From Planktothricoides sp. SR001 (GTDB lineage: Bacteria; Cyanobacteriota; Cyanobacteriia; Cyanobacteriales; Laspinemataceae), in contig NZ_LIUQ01000004.1 of assembly GCF_001276715.1 (NCBI RefSeq), forward strand, positions 82,039 to 146,038: a stretch of DNA of 64,000 nt, read 5' to 3'. A program made the position numbers and the translations under genes. Below, piece after piece: positions 36,961 to 45,881 of this stretch (the stretch's first letter is position 1; each line of letters begins with the position of its first letter). A model generated the notes under the pieces. It saw nothing but the letters and a program-made list of their open reading frames with translations. It searched no databases and was not told where the DNA came from.

Positions 36961-37271
36961 TTTGTTGTTGGTTGTTGGTTGTTGGTTGTTGGTTGATGGT
37001 TGTTGGTTGTTAGTTATTTGTTGTTGGCTATTCGTTATAGCGGTTATTGTCCGAATTACAGAGGTTTTCTGGATTCCCGCCTGCGCGGGAATGACAAGTT
37101 TTTTTGTACTTCATAACTATGACAATCGCTATATTCATTCTTTGAATTAAAAATACTCAACCACCAAAGAATCCCTACCCAACCACCAACCACCAAAGAA
37201 TCCCTACCCAACCACCAACCACCAACCACCAACAAACAACCACCAACAAACAACCACCAACAAACAACAAA
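36961..37271. repeat. Inverted heptamer arms around MITE copy 2
   Basis: The left arm (36961-37034) consists of TTGTTGG heptamers, a MITE is in the centre, and the right arm (37150-37271) is CCAACAA/CCACCAA units with two AAAGAATCCCTACCCAA motifs (37166-37182, 37195-37211). The right arm ends at the cytM stop codon, so it forms the 3' end of cytM transcripts. No gene here. Confidence 0.8.
37036..37134. mobile_element. MITE-like element, copy 2
   Basis: Begins TATAGCGGTTATTGTCC and ends ATGACAATCGCTATA, giving short terminal inverted repeats (TATAGCG). It shares ACAGAGGTTTTCTGGATTCC and the CCCGCCTGCGCGGG palindrome with copy 1. About 99 bp. Confidence 0.8.
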
Positions 37272-37272
37272 T

Positions 37273-37686
37273 CTAAAGTTTTTCCACATAACTGAGTAAA
37301 TCAGCCATTTCTTGGGTGGTGGGTTTAAATTGTGGCATGGGTGGGGTTTGACCGCTAATCACTTGGTGGACAATTTGAGGGCGAGACTTGCGGCCTGCAA
37401 CATTGTGCAAACTCGGCCCAACTTGGCCTTTCCCCTGGGGGCCGTGACAACCAGCGCAGTTCATTTGAAAGATGGCGTGTCCCTGTACCGCGTCGCCATT
37501 GAGAGAAAGGACGGTTTTTGTGTACGGATCGGAAACCTGATACTGAAGCGCGATCGCTGTAATAGTCAGCCCGAATGCCAAGACAAGCGCCAGAAGCAGG
37601 ATTCTGGTTGTATGCTGACCTGATAAACTGCGGCGGTTCGCCTCAGCTTGGTTTTCCAGTTGACCTACCTGATTATCCAAGAGCAC
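37273..37686 (-). CDS. cytM: Cytochrome cM
   Basis: 137 aa membrane-anchored class I cytochrome c. A hydrophobic helix at about 28-49 anchors it; the haem site is NCAGCHG with C77, C80 and H81, and the C-terminal TPPMPQF supplies the probable axial methionine. Cyanobacterial CytM is linked to modulation of photosynthesis and respiration. Divergent neighbour petG supports the call, since cytM and petG are often adjacent. The N-terminus (GTG start) is longer and more charged than some homologues, so the exact start is uncertain. Confidence 0.87.
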   Translation of the reverse strand: MLLDNQVGQLENQAEANRRSLSGQHTTRILLLALVLAFGLTITAIALQYQVSDPYTKTVLSLNGDAVQGHAIFQMNCAGCHGPQGKGQVGPSLHNVAGRKSRPQIVHQVISGQTPPMPQFKPTTQEMADLLSYVEKL

Positions 37687-37911
37687 TTTGGTTAAAGAAG
37701 ATTCTAAATATAACTTTTAATTCCATTACATAGCTTAATATTTCCGCACCTAACAAGCAAGGGTGTGGGCAGACCAGATCCCTGATTTTGCCAAAAAACC
37801 GAGAATTTCATCGACAAGCATCTAGCTTAGAAACGGGGTACTATGAGAAACTGGTAATAAAGGTTAACGATTGTTGTATCTTATCTCTGACTTGTAACAA
37901 GGAGACTTAAC

Positions 37912-38007
37912 GTGGTAGAACCCTTACTTTCTGGTATCGTCCTGGGACTGATTTTTGTGACTTTGACTGGTTTATTTGTCGCGGCTTATCAACAGTATCA
38001 GCGGTAA
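37912..38007 (+). CDS. petG: Cytochrome b6f complex subunit PetG
   Basis: 31 aa single-helix thylakoid protein stabilising the cytochrome b6f complex. It reads [18 protein letters not shown], then [13 protein letters not shown], the near-invariant PetG sequence. GTG start with AAGGAG at 37899-37904, spacing 7. It is easily missed because of its length. Convergent with rsmD: the petG stop is only 3 bp from the rsmD stop. Confidence 0.97.
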   Translation: MVEPLLSGIVLGLIFVTLTGLFVAAYQQYQR

Positions 38008-38010
38008 ACC

Positions 38011-38598
38011 CTAGTCTGTAACTAGCCGATAGAAGGTGACGGCAGTATTTCCGTACACTTTCTGTCGGCAAATTTCTAAGATTGGCCGATCCGTTTGTGC
38101 TTCATCGGTTTCTGGGGATAAGTCGCGATCGCCAAAGCATACCGGAGGCATATCGCGGTCATGTTCGACGGCCATTTCCCCATCGGGCGCCAGCAGAGAC
38201 GCGGCTAGGGAAATCACTGGCTGATATAAATCGCTGGCATAAGGCGGATCGAAATAGATGCGATCGAACTGTTGACCCGCCAGATTTTTCAACTGCTTGA
38301 CCACATCCCCCCGTAAAACTTGAAAAGATTGCTCATCATTGGCAACTTTAGCTAAATTTTCTTGAATAATTCCCCAAGCCCGACCGGACTGTTCGATCGC
38401 TACTACCTCAGAAGCCCCTCTACACAATGCTTCTGCACTCATCGAACCAGCCCCGGCACATAAATCTAACCACCGACAGCCGGAAATACTTCCCTGCCAA
38501 ATATTAAAAATAGCTTCGCGGACTCGCGCTGAGGTCGGGCGAGTTTGCTGTCCGGGTACGGTTTTTAATAGGCGATTGCCGTAGATTCTTAAGCTCAT
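38011..38598 (-). CDS. rsmD: 16S rRNA (guanine-N2)-methyltransferase RsmD
   Basis: Methylates G966 (E. coli numbering) of 16S rRNA with SAM. 195 aa. N-terminal RPTSARVREAIFNIW, SAM loop DLCAGAGSMSAEAL and catalytic motif IYFDPPY (DPPY) are all present, and the length is normal. Convergent with petG. Confidence 0.93.
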   Translation of the reverse strand: MSLRIYGNRLLKTVPGQQTRPTSARVREAIFNIWQGSISGCRWLDLCAGAGSMSAEALCRGASEVVAIEQSGRAWGIIQENLAKVANDEQSFQVLRGDVVKQLKNLAGQQFDRIYFDPPYASDLYQPVISLAASLLAPDGEMAVEHDRDMPPVCFGDRDLSPETDEAQTDRPILEICRQKVYGNTAVTFYRLVTD

Positions 38599-38650
38599 TA
38601 ATTAGGCGCAATTCTAAACTTCCATTAATATTAAAGCATTAAAGCAATTT

Positions 38651-38802
38651 TTGTAGGGGCGAAGCATTCCGGCAGATATTTTTCGGTGAAAACGATAAAT
38701 TTAATCCCGGAATGCTTCGCCCTTAATTGTAGGGGCAAAGCATTCCGGCAGATATTTTTCGGTGAAAACGATAAATTTAATCCCGGAATGCTTCGCCCTT
38801 AG
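38651..38802. repeat. Two tandem 76-bp palindromic repeats
   Basis: Units start at 38651 and 38727 (TTGTAGGGGCGAAGCATTCC). Each ends with GGAATGCTTCGCCCTTA, so each unit is a large hairpin with an AAAACGATAAATTTAAT loop side. One base separates the copies (GGGGCGAAG versus GGGGCAAAG). Confidence 0.9.
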
Positions 38803-38821
38803 ATGTTTATGATGAATAAAA

Positions 38822-39170
38822 TTATCGGCGGTTAGGGCGAAGCATTCCGGGACTAAGGTTAATATTTTTACCGATAAATTATCGGCGGTTAGGGCGAAGC
38901 ATTCCGGTACTAGGGTTAATATTTTTACCCATAAATTATTTGCCGGAATGCTTTGCCCCTACAGCCCTGATCATAAAATTATCGGCGGTTAGGGCGAAGC
39001 ATTCCGGTACTAGGGTTAATATTTTTACCCATAAATTATTTGCCGGAATGCTTTGCCCCTACAGCCCTGATCATAAAATTATCGGCGGTTAGGGCAAAGC
39101 ATTCCGGTACTAAGGTTAATATTTTTACCGATAAATTATTTGCCGGAATGCTTCGCCCCTACAGTGATTT
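38822..39170. repeat. Tandem 100-bp palindromic repeats
   Basis: ATTCCGGTACTAGGGTTAAT recurs at 38901, 39001 and, with one change, 39101, an exact 100-bp period. A partial related unit lies at 38822-38880. Each unit pairs GGCGAAGCATTCCGG with CCGGAATGCTTTGCC. This is the same palindrome family as 38651-38802 and the 13506-13575 hairpin. The stretch between rsmD and the YkgJ-type gene holds no coding sequence. Confidence 0.9.
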
Positions 39171-39194
39171 GGCAGCGATTTTGTTGGCAAAATA

Positions 39195-39782
39195 TCATTC
39201 ACCGCCATCACCAGTAAGTTGGGCAATTAAACCCACTCGTTGCAAAGCCAATGTTAAAGCTTGATTAATGGGAAATCTTTCAATTCCCGATGGATCTAGC
39301 ATGGCCAATTGAATAGATATTTCAGCAAAATTCGGGGCGGGTAATCCATCAGCGATCGCGGCTTTGGTTTGCGCGACGGTTTCTGGCATCATTTCTTTGT
39401 GCCGAATACAAGCGGCTAATTCCGGTTTTCCCTGCTTATTTGTCACCGTGGCAAAGGCAAATAAACGACAAAGACTGGGACGAAATTCATAAACAGAACA
39501 ACGACCATTTCCCGGTACAAAAGGGTCAGGTTGGTAGAACACACAAGGGCCACGGTTTTCCACGGCTTGCGATCGAGAAAGCCACTCCAAAGCTTCTCCT
39601 CGTTGCCACAATTCTAAGGCCAAGGGAATCATTTCTAACACCGTCGTTTCCACCTCTGGGTTTTCACAACAACGACCGCAACCAGCCGGACAATTTAACC
39701 CAGTTGCGGCTTGCAATACGGCAGTTTGTCCCTCGATTTGGGCAAAAATTTCTTTTACTTGCTGAATAACATCGGCATTCAT
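39195..39782 (-). CDS. YkgJ-family cysteine-cluster protein
   Basis: 195 aa. The N-terminal cluster CPAGCGRCC (about 31-39) and further CVFYQPDP...GRCSVYEFRPSLCRLF cysteines match the YkgJ/zinc- or iron-binding CxxxCxxCC family. Function unknown; metal binding or Fe-S coordination is inferred from the cysteines. The gene stands alone between a repeat array and the GH57 gene terminator. Confidence 0.85.
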   Translation of the reverse strand: MNADVIQQVKEIFAQIEGQTAVLQAATGLNCPAGCGRCCENPEVETTVLEMIPLALELWQRGEALEWLSRSQAVENRGPCVFYQPDPFVPGNGRCSVYEFRPSLCRLFAFATVTNKQGKPELAACIRHKEMMPETVAQTKAAIADGLPAPNFAEISIQLAMLDPSGIERFPINQALTLALQRVGLIAQLTGDGGE

Positions 39783-39862
39783 ATAATTAGGCTAAATTCC
39801 TACCCCTTAGAGGCAAAAATAAAATCATTCTAAATTTAGCGTATTTTTGCCCAAAAAGATCG

Positions 39863-39919
39863 CCGTAGGGTGGGCATTGCCGACCCTACGGGGAATTCCT
39901 AGGTGGGCATTGCCCACCT
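39863..39919 (-). terminator. Paired hairpins after the GH57 gene
   Basis: Read on the minus strand: AGGTGGGCAATGCCCACCT (39901-39919, near-perfect palindrome) and then CCGTAGGGTCGGCAATGCCC with ACCCTACGG (39863-39891), followed by GATCTTTTTGG. The second hairpin plus T-run is a plausible terminator for the GH57 transcript. Confidence 0.65.
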
Positions 39920-39938
39920 CAGACCGAATTTCTAGGGA

Positions 39939-41450
39939 TTACATCAAAGCTTCACCTCGACGATAAATTTCCCGCGCATAATCCGTCCAAACTCCTTGCC
40001 CCCAGTAGCGAAAACAACTGGTTTGGAGTAATAAATTATACAGCAAAGCTTCGCGATAATCTGCTTGACGAGTAATTGCTGAATTTTCAGCTAATAAAGG
40101 GTCAAATTTTTGGTGAAATTTGGCACTTAATTGATTCATCGGTTCCAGGACATTTTCATATCCTTTAACCCAGCTAATATGATTTGTCCAAGAAGCCCCA
40201 TCAACATGAAAATTATGATGTTCTTTTTTCGCATCTTGGATAGCTTTTTCTACCGCTTCCGGGGTACAATGATTTAAATCCACTCGTTCCCAGATTAAAT
40301 GTTGCCCGATCGCCTGACAAGGGGGATAATCTTCCGGGTGACATCCGGCAGCTTCAATTAATTCTAAATATTCGGTGCCATTTAAAGCCACCACCTCCGC
40401 TTTTACCCCACCTTCTGCCTGAATTTTATAGGTGGCTTGCTTGAAAGCATCGGGAAATTCATTCATCATCACCCCGCCATTTTCCCCGTCGCCAATTTGG
40501 GTGACTAAAGCGGGAATAGAATTATTAGAGAAACCGGGTTTTTCTAAAAAACCCGGTTTCTGGCGATCGCGAGTTTTAGCCTCATAATAGGGCTGCATTT
40601 GCGCCACCAATTTAGTATCAGAACCTTGGGTTTTAATCAAAGCGGTGATGCTAATAGTTTCCCCGTGGGAATTGCGGGCAACTAAGCGATTTGGCAGATA
40701 TTTTTCCCGCAAATAAGACCCATCTAAAGATTCTACGGAATGTTCTTGTACCATCACCCAGCGATAGCCACATTCTTTCAGGGCTTTGATATATTCAAAT
40801 AGAGTATCCGGGTGATTGGGTAAGTGCATTTCTGGGGGAGAAAATCCTTTAACCCGCCCTAAAGCTTCCCAGCCAAAAATTGCGGCAAAATGATGTTGCC
40901 ATGCTTGAATATGTAGTTTGATATCGGGAATGGGAGTAGTGGGAACTACGGAATGACTCCAGAGAGTTCCCAGCCATTCTACATAAGGTTGATATTCGGG
41001 ATTACAGGTAATTTTTTTCAGGTTATTCAGAATATCTTCTCGCCCCATTTGTTGAAAAGCCCAGAGGAGATTTCCCGAATAATCTAACATCACACGAGGA
41101 TTACAGCCATTAGCCACTAATTCGGGAATAAAATCTCCCATGCGACTGTAGCAATAGGCAAATGGCCCCGCATTATGATTATCCCCTTCTCCGGGATGTT
41201 CAAACATATATTGAAGGTTGCTAATTAGTTCGCCATTTTGCCCAGCAGGAATCGTCGGTTGGTGCATATGTAGCGCGATCGCGAATGCAGCTTTAATGTC
41301 CTCAATTTTAATATTCGTCTTTGACAAAAATACGGGTCGATCTTGGGTGGCGATCGCCTGCACGTCTGCTTCCCACCCGCAGATATTCGGCCAGCCATCA
41401 ATCGATGGGCTTAAATGGGGTAAAGTCCGATCCGTTGCTGTAGCTATCAT
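39939..41450 (-). CDS. Glycoside hydrolase family 57 protein
   Basis: 503 aa. The N-terminal LHMHQPTIP is the GH57 motif 1 (HxHQP), and further conserved stretches are GFSPPEMHLPN (candidate catalytic glutamate) and GENGGVMMNEFPDAF. Family members act on alpha-glucans (amylases, branching enzymes), but the specificity here is not determinable. Residues about 299-310 (RQKPGFLEKPGFS) are encoded by an AGAAACCGGGTTT inverted pair (40528-40561), an apparent in-frame insertion next to a HIP1 site. It is transcribed away from the alpha/beta hydrolase gene. Confidence 0.85.
   Translation of the reverse strand: MIATATDRTLPHLSPSIDGWPNICGWEADVQAIATQDRPVFLSKTNIKIEDIKAAFAIALHMHQPTIPAGQNGELISNLQYMFEHPGEGDNHNAGPFAYCYSRMGDFIPELVANGCNPRVMLDYSGNLLWAFQQMGREDILNNLKKITCNPEYQPYVEWLGTLWSHSVVPTTPIPDIKLHIQAWQHHFAAIFGWEALGRVKGFSPPEMHLPNHPDTLFEYIKALKECGYRWVMVQEHSVESLDGSYLREKYLPNRLVARNSHGETISITALIKTQGSDTKLVAQMQPYYEAKTRDRQKPGFLEKPGFSNNSIPALVTQIGDGENGGVMMNEFPDAFKQATYKIQAEGGVKAEVVALNGTEYLELIEAAGCHPEDYPPCQAIGQHLIWERVDLNHCTPEAVEKAIQDAKKEHHNFHVDGASWTNHISWVKGYENVLEPMNQLSAKFHQKFDPLLAENSAITRQADYREALLYNLLLQTSCFRYWGQGVWTDYAREIYRRGEALM
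40528..40561. repeat. In-frame inverted palindrome pair inside the GH57 gene
   Basis: AGAAACCGGGTTTTTCT and AAAAAACCCGGTTTCT arms separated by only a few bases, directly followed by GGCGATCGC. It is the same core family as at 24-32 kb, in a short form. Read through without frameshift as KPGFLEKPGF. Confidence 0.88.
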
Positions 41451-41580
41451 AATTTTTTAGTTTTCCAGATAATTGTCCAGGTATTTTTTTGTAAAAAATT
41501 TACATAGAATGCAAACTTATACTTATATAATATATCATGGATAGAGAAAATACATTTTCTGAATAAATCACCTAAAAATT

Positions 41581-42474
41581 GTGTTTGCCTCTTTTCTCCC
41601 ATCCGACGTGCAAAAATTGACGGAATCAACCTCAATTTCCCTGGCGGAAAAAATTCAGCGCCAAGATATTGTCACCAGTTTGACCCCTGAAGCCATTGCT
41701 ACTTCTTATGTTTGTCAAGGCAATGGCAGTACACCGATATTATTTCTGCATGGGTTTGATGGTTCCTTATTGGAAAGCCGACGACTTTTGCCATTACTCG
41801 CAACTCATTACCAAACTTATGCGATCGATTTATTAGGGTTTGGGTTTACCGACAGAATGGCAGGCACTCCTTTTAATCCCACTGCGATTAAAACTCATCT
41901 CTATTACACTTGGAAAACTCTGATTAGTCAGCCGATGATTTTAATTGGGGTTTCTATGGGAGGGGGGGTTGCCCTTGATTTTACTCTCACCTATCCAGAA
42001 GCAGTGCAAAAATTGGTACTAATTGATAGTGCGGGTTTTGCCAAAGGGCCAGCGATCGGTAAATATTTAATTCCCCCTTTGGGATATTTGGCGACTGAAT
42101 TTTTGCGAAATGCCAATGTGCGGCGAAAAATTAGCCTTAATGCTTACAAAGACCCGAAATTTGCTACTACCGATTCTGACATTTGTGCCTCCTTGCATTT
42201 ACAAATGCCGGGGTGGAGTAAAGCCCTAATTGATTTTACCAAAAGTGGGGGTTATAATTTTTTGGCGAATCACACTGATGAATTTGCCAAAATTCAACAA
42301 GATACCCTGGTTTTGTGGGGAGATTCTGACATAATCTTAGGCACTGGTGATGCAGAAAAATTTACCCAAGTCATACCCAATAGTCAGTTAATTTGGATTG
42401 AAAATTGCGGTCATGTGCCTCACTTGGAACAAGCGGAAATTACCGCTAAACATATTCTTGATTTTGTAGCCTAA
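41581..42474 (+). CDS. Alpha/beta hydrolase
   Basis: 297 aa. LFLHGFDGS is the oxyanion-hole HG motif, GVSMGGG the nucleophile elbow (S125), GDSDIILG carries the acid and NCGHVPHLEQ the catalytic histidine. The full triad is therefore visible. Substrate unknown; esterase or lipase-like activity is the default. GTG start without a strong SD. Convergent with the FemAB-like gene. Confidence 0.88.
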   Translation: MFASFLPSDVQKLTESTSISLAEKIQRQDIVTSLTPEAIATSYVCQGNGSTPILFLHGFDGSLLESRRLLPLLATHYQTYAIDLLGFGFTDRMAGTPFNPTAIKTHLYYTWKTLISQPMILIGVSMGGGVALDFTLTYPEAVQKLVLIDSAGFAKGPAIGKYLIPPLGYLATEFLRNANVRRKISLNAYKDPKFATTDSDICASLHLQMPGWSKALIDFTKSGGYNFLANHTDEFAKIQQDTLVLWGDSDIILGTGDAEKFTQVIPNSQLIWIENCGHVPHLEQAEITAKHILDFVA

Positions 42475-42482
42475 AGGTAGGG

Positions 42483-42552
42483 TGCGTTAGGCGGTGACAG
42501 GAATTGGAGACATTTTCCCAAATCTAAAATCCGCCGTAACGCACCACTATAT
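42483..42552. other. Inverted repeat between convergent genes
   Basis: GGTGCGTTAGGCGG is answered by CCGCCGTAACGCACC about 35 nt later, giving a long stem with an internal loop. Lying between two stop codons, it could serve as a bidirectional terminator. The arm sequence is related to the GGTGCGTTACGCTT repeats near 4 kb. Confidence 0.6.
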
Positions 42553-42568
42553 TATATAAATTTATTCA

Positions 42569-43762
42569 TCAAAATTTTAGTTCAGGTAAGGTTTGTTTGA
42601 AAGGCAAATCCTGATTAATGGCATCGATTTGTTGTTGTTCAATTTTGTTGACTTCATTTAAATAAGGCCGTAAAATTTGACCAAAACGCTGATTATAAAA
42701 GCGATGTAAACTATGATTGGGCATAGCAGGAAATCCTCGGCGTTTTTTATGTTGTCCCCCTGCCCCTGGGTCAAAAAGTTGGATGCCATTTTGAATCCCC
42801 CATTCAATCGGTGAATAGTAACAAGCGTCAAAGTGGAGACAATCAATTTCTTGATTGCAGCCCCAATATCGCCCATAAAGCCGATCGCCTTTAGTCACAC
42901 AAAAAGACATAGCTACCGGGTGATGTTCTTCCCCTTCGGGATAAGCGGCAATAAATATCACTCGGTGGCGATAATTATGATGCAGCATTTCAAAGAAATT
43001 CTTGGTTAAATATTTGCTGCCCCACCAGCCAAATTTATCGCAATGGTCGCTATAAAATTTATACATTTGAGGAAATAAACTATGGGGAATGTCTTCGCCG
43101 TGGTGTATTTTTACCACTAAACCCGCTTGCCCGATCGCCTTCCGTTCTCGTTTAATATTCCGCCGTTGGTTAGCGTTAAAAATTCCTAGGTAATCATCAA
43201 AGGTATTAAAACCTTTATTTTCCCAAATATAGCTATGGTGCAACCAACTGACGAACCCGTGACGTTCCATAACTAAACGCCATTCTGGATCGACATAGAG
43301 AAAATTGCAACCGGATACATTTTGGCGATCGCAAAAGCGATCAATTTCCCTGACCATTAACTCGGTCAATGTATCTTCATCTTCTCCAGGGGCGATTAAA
43401 AATCGATATCCCGTAGCGGGGGTAAATGGACTCATGCCCAGCATTTTGGGATAGTATTCGATGCCCAAACGATAGGCTAAATCAGCCCATTGATGATCGA
43501 AAACAAATTCCCCATAACTGTGACCTTTTAAATAAAGCGGGGCAGCAGCAATTAGTTCTTTTCCTCGCCACACGGTTAAATGAGTGGGCAACCAGCCAGC
43601 TTTTCCCACCGCACTATTGGATCTTTCGAGATTATGCAACCAATTCCACTCTAAAAAAGGCGTTTTTAAAGGCATGGCCATTGCATCCCAAGGTTCTTGG
43701 GGAATTTCTTGAATACTGTGAATCCAGGCAACAGAAATATGAGATTTAATCTGTTCTAGCAT
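42569..43762 (-). CDS. FemAB-like GNAT acyltransferase (COG3146 type)
   Basis: 397 aa. Recognised from FNANQRRNIKRERKAIG and GRYWGCNQEIDCLHFDACYY, with FDPGAGGQHKKRRGF near the C-terminus, the hallmarks of the DUF482/FemAB-like family. Predicted cytoplasmic N-acyltransferase; substrate unknown, and a link to cell-wall peptides is only by family. The ATG at 43762 is preferred over the GTG two codons upstream. Confidence 0.82.
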   Translation of the reverse strand: MLEQIKSHISVAWIHSIQEIPQEPWDAMAMPLKTPFLEWNWLHNLERSNSAVGKAGWLPTHLTVWRGKELIAAAPLYLKGHSYGEFVFDHQWADLAYRLGIEYYPKMLGMSPFTPATGYRFLIAPGEDEDTLTELMVREIDRFCDRQNVSGCNFLYVDPEWRLVMERHGFVSWLHHSYIWENKGFNTFDDYLGIFNANQRRNIKRERKAIGQAGLVVKIHHGEDIPHSLFPQMYKFYSDHCDKFGWWGSKYLTKNFFEMLHHNYRHRVIFIAAYPEGEEHHPVAMSFCVTKGDRLYGRYWGCNQEIDCLHFDACYYSPIEWGIQNGIQLFDPGAGGQHKKRRGFPAMPNHSLHRFYNQRFGQILRPYLNEVNKIEQQQIDAINQDLPFKQTLPELKF

Positions 43763-43829
43763 AACCACAAAAGAATAGAGGGTTTAAACTCTAGGTTAAT
43801 CCAATGTCACGGGAAAAGCTAACTAAAAC

Positions 43830-44567
43830 CTAAGAAACTCGATTTTTGATTGAATAGTGCAAAAATAGCTCTTGATCCACCTCTTTAACCTCCAAGAGTT
43901 GCAAGCGGGGCGCCATCTGGGTGGGCAAGCCTGGGCCATCTACCGGCGTTGGGGCGCGATCGCCCCCAATAAGTAAAGGGCAGACGGTCAGCCATAACTC
44001 ATCAATGGCATCAATGGTCAGCAAAGAACCCACCAGTTCACCACCGCCCAAAACCGCTAGGCGTTCGAGTCCCATTTGAGCAAAATGGGCTAAAGCCGCC
44101 AATAAATCCACCTCTCCTTCTGGAGTTTCAAAGGTAAAAATATGCTCCCATTTATTATTTAATTCATTTAATTCATCAGCGGATGATTGTGATTGCCAAT
44201 TTTTTACTCCTATTTTAGTGGTGACTAACCAACGGGAAATCGGTTGCTGAAAAAAACGCATTTGCGGGTCAATTTTGCCCGATCGCGAACAAATAATTTG
44301 CATCGGTTGTGGAGGTTTTCCCTGTTGCTTTCTGTGGGCTAATAATTCTGGATTGCTTACGGGCATAGCCGAACCGCCAGACCGCAGAGTTCCCGCCCCA
44401 CCTAACACCGCATCCGCTAGGGCAACCTGTGTTTCTAAATGGGCTTTATCGGCGGGAGAACCAAATAAGATGGGCGATCGCATGGCATCAGAAATTTTCC
44501 CATCAGCACTCATAGCCAATACCACCGTCGTATGTGGTCGATTTAACCGATTTTCGTTCATAATCAT
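43830..44567 (-). CDS. RibD C-terminal-domain reductase
   Basis: 245 aa, similar to the reductase half of RibD and to dihydrofolate-reductase-like pyrimidine reductases: VVLAMSADGKISD at the N-terminus, DAVLGGAGTLRSGG, and LGGGELVGSLL. The deaminase half is absent. It may act in riboflavin synthesis as a stand-alone NADPH reductase. The C-terminal KNRVS is read from AATCGAGTTTCTTAG, which looks like a decayed GGGTTTCTT core. Two ATG codons at 44567 and 44561 are equally possible. Confidence 0.82.
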   Translation of the reverse strand: MIMNENRLNRPHTTVVLAMSADGKISDAMRSPILFGSPADKAHLETQVALADAVLGGAGTLRSGGSAMPVSNPELLAHRKQQGKPPQPMQIICSRSGKIDPQMRFFQQPISRWLVTTKIGVKNWQSQSSADELNELNNKWEHIFTFETPEGEVDLLAALAHFAQMGLERLAVLGGGELVGSLLTIDAIDELWLTVCPLLIGGDRAPTPVDGPGLPTQMAPRLQLLEVKEVDQELFLHYSIKNRVS

Positions 44568-44598
44568 AAAAATTAATTATTAACATTTATTCGCAAAA

Positions 44599-44700
44599 TA
44601 TAGCATAGCACTTTTCAGAGTTATAAAGTAAAAAAAACTGTCATTCCCGCGAAGGCGGGAATCCAGAAAATGTCTGTACTCAGAATAATAACCGCTATAT
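44599..44700. mobile_element. MITE-like element, copy 3 (inverted)
   Basis: TATAGCATAGC ... AGTTATAAAGT, GTCATTCCCGCGAAGGCGGG, AATCCAGAAAATGTCTGTAC and AATAATAACCGCTATAT. It is the reverse complement of the layout at 37036-37134, in the promoter-side gap of the RibD-C gene. Confidence 0.75.
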
Positions 44701-44746
44701 AGGCAAACACCGAAGGCTTGCCTCTACAAAAATTGTCTATTTTTGT

Positions 44747-45742
44747 TTATTTTTGTCTATTTTTGTTTATTTTTTCCGGCGATCGCCGATGTTCTAGACT
44801 GAGCATGGCGACACTCAATGTCACAATTATAACACCGAATAATTGCCAATAATTCAGGGTTTCTTGAATTGTAAACCAGGCCAAAATTACTGTCAAAGCT
44901 GGGTTAGTAGCGCTAATCATAGAGGCAGAAGTTGCCCCGATTAAACTAATGCCAAAATTATTCATCAAATGTCCGGTCAAAGTGACGATCGCGGATAAAA
45001 GTCCGCCCACCCACAGCGGTGCCCAGTTCATTTCAGAGTCAGGGTTATGCCAAATGAATAAACTGATGCCAGCAAGTACCAAAGTAGTAGCAAAACTGAT
45101 CCAAGTAAAGGGAACTGGATGCATTTTGTCCTCAAATATTTTTTGGGCATTCACCGTATAAAGGGCATAAGTAATGCCCGATGCAATGCCCAAAATTACC
45201 CCCACCAGACTATAACTCTGGTCGCTACTTTGGTGATGGGGAATTGTCAGAAAAATGCCAGATAAAATTAGACCCATCACTAGCCAGCGAAACCGACTGG
45301 GAGCACTGCCAAAGAATTGCCAAGAAAATAGGGCAGTAAAGACGGGATAAGTAAAAAATAGCGTCATGGCAATTCCCGTTTCAATTAAGCCAATGGAGAG
45401 ATAAAGTAGGGCTAAATAGAGAAACATTAACAGTCCTCCAGCAAGCGATCGCCACAACATAATGCGGGATTCAGACTGATTTAATCCTCGAATATCTTGC
45501 CAAGTGTTGGAATAGAGTTTGCTAGACAAACCTGCCATTAATGGCACCACTAATAGCATTCGCATAAACAGCAGCAAAAAAGAATTTTCTAAAGTGGGGA
45601 GAACATATCCGCCAATGATAAACTCTCCAAACATTGTGTATTGATTAAAGAGAATTCTGACAATCACATTTTGGAAACAGAAAAAAAACGAGGCCAGCAG
45701 AACAATGGCAAATCCCAGCATACAATCAAAAGTAGACGGCAT
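44747..45742 (-). CDS. EamA/DMT-family transporter
   Basis: 331 aa with about ten hydrophobic helices forming two EamA repeats. SLIGATSASMISATNPALTV and the C-terminal YWQLFGVIIVTLSVAML are typical of the second repeat, and IETGIAMTLFFTYPVFTALFS of the first (quoted in part: GIAMTLFFTYPVF). Probable inner-membrane export or uptake of a small metabolite; substrate not predictable. Divergent from the DUF4347 gene with 139 bp between. Confidence 0.87.
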   Translation of the reverse strand: MPSTFDCMLGFAIVLLASFFFCFQNVIVRILFNQYTMFGEFIIGGYVLPTLENSFLLLFMRMLLVVPLMAGLSSKLYSNTWQDIRGLNQSESRIMLWRSLAGGLLMFLYLALLYLSIGLIETGIAMTLFFTYPVFTALFSWQFFGSAPSRFRWLVMGLILSGIFLTIPHHQSSDQSYSLVGVILGIASGITYALYTVNAQKIFEDKMHPVPFTWISFATTLVLAGISLFIWHNPDSEMNWAPLWVGGLLSAIVTLTGHLMNNFGISLIGATSASMISATNPALTVILAWFTIQETLNYWQLFGVIIVTLSVAMLSLEHRRSPEKINKNRQK

Positions 45743-45881
45743 TATGATTGTACGCCTATTTTATTTAAATTAAATCTAAATCGGTTACTTTTTTTGGAAT
45801 TGGCTGAAATTTTTTCAAATTGTCCTGATAAACGACCGGCGAGTATGTATCAGGGAATAAGAGTGTTCTGGAGTCTTCCTA

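Noticed and set aside
37056-37289. Minus-strand frame rich in VVGGW
   Set aside because: Repeat translation of a CCACCAA array plus a MITE.
43830-43850. C-terminus KNRVS of the RibD-C protein as another in-frame repeat
   Set aside because: Only about 11 bases resemble a single arm, with mismatches; kept as a remark only.
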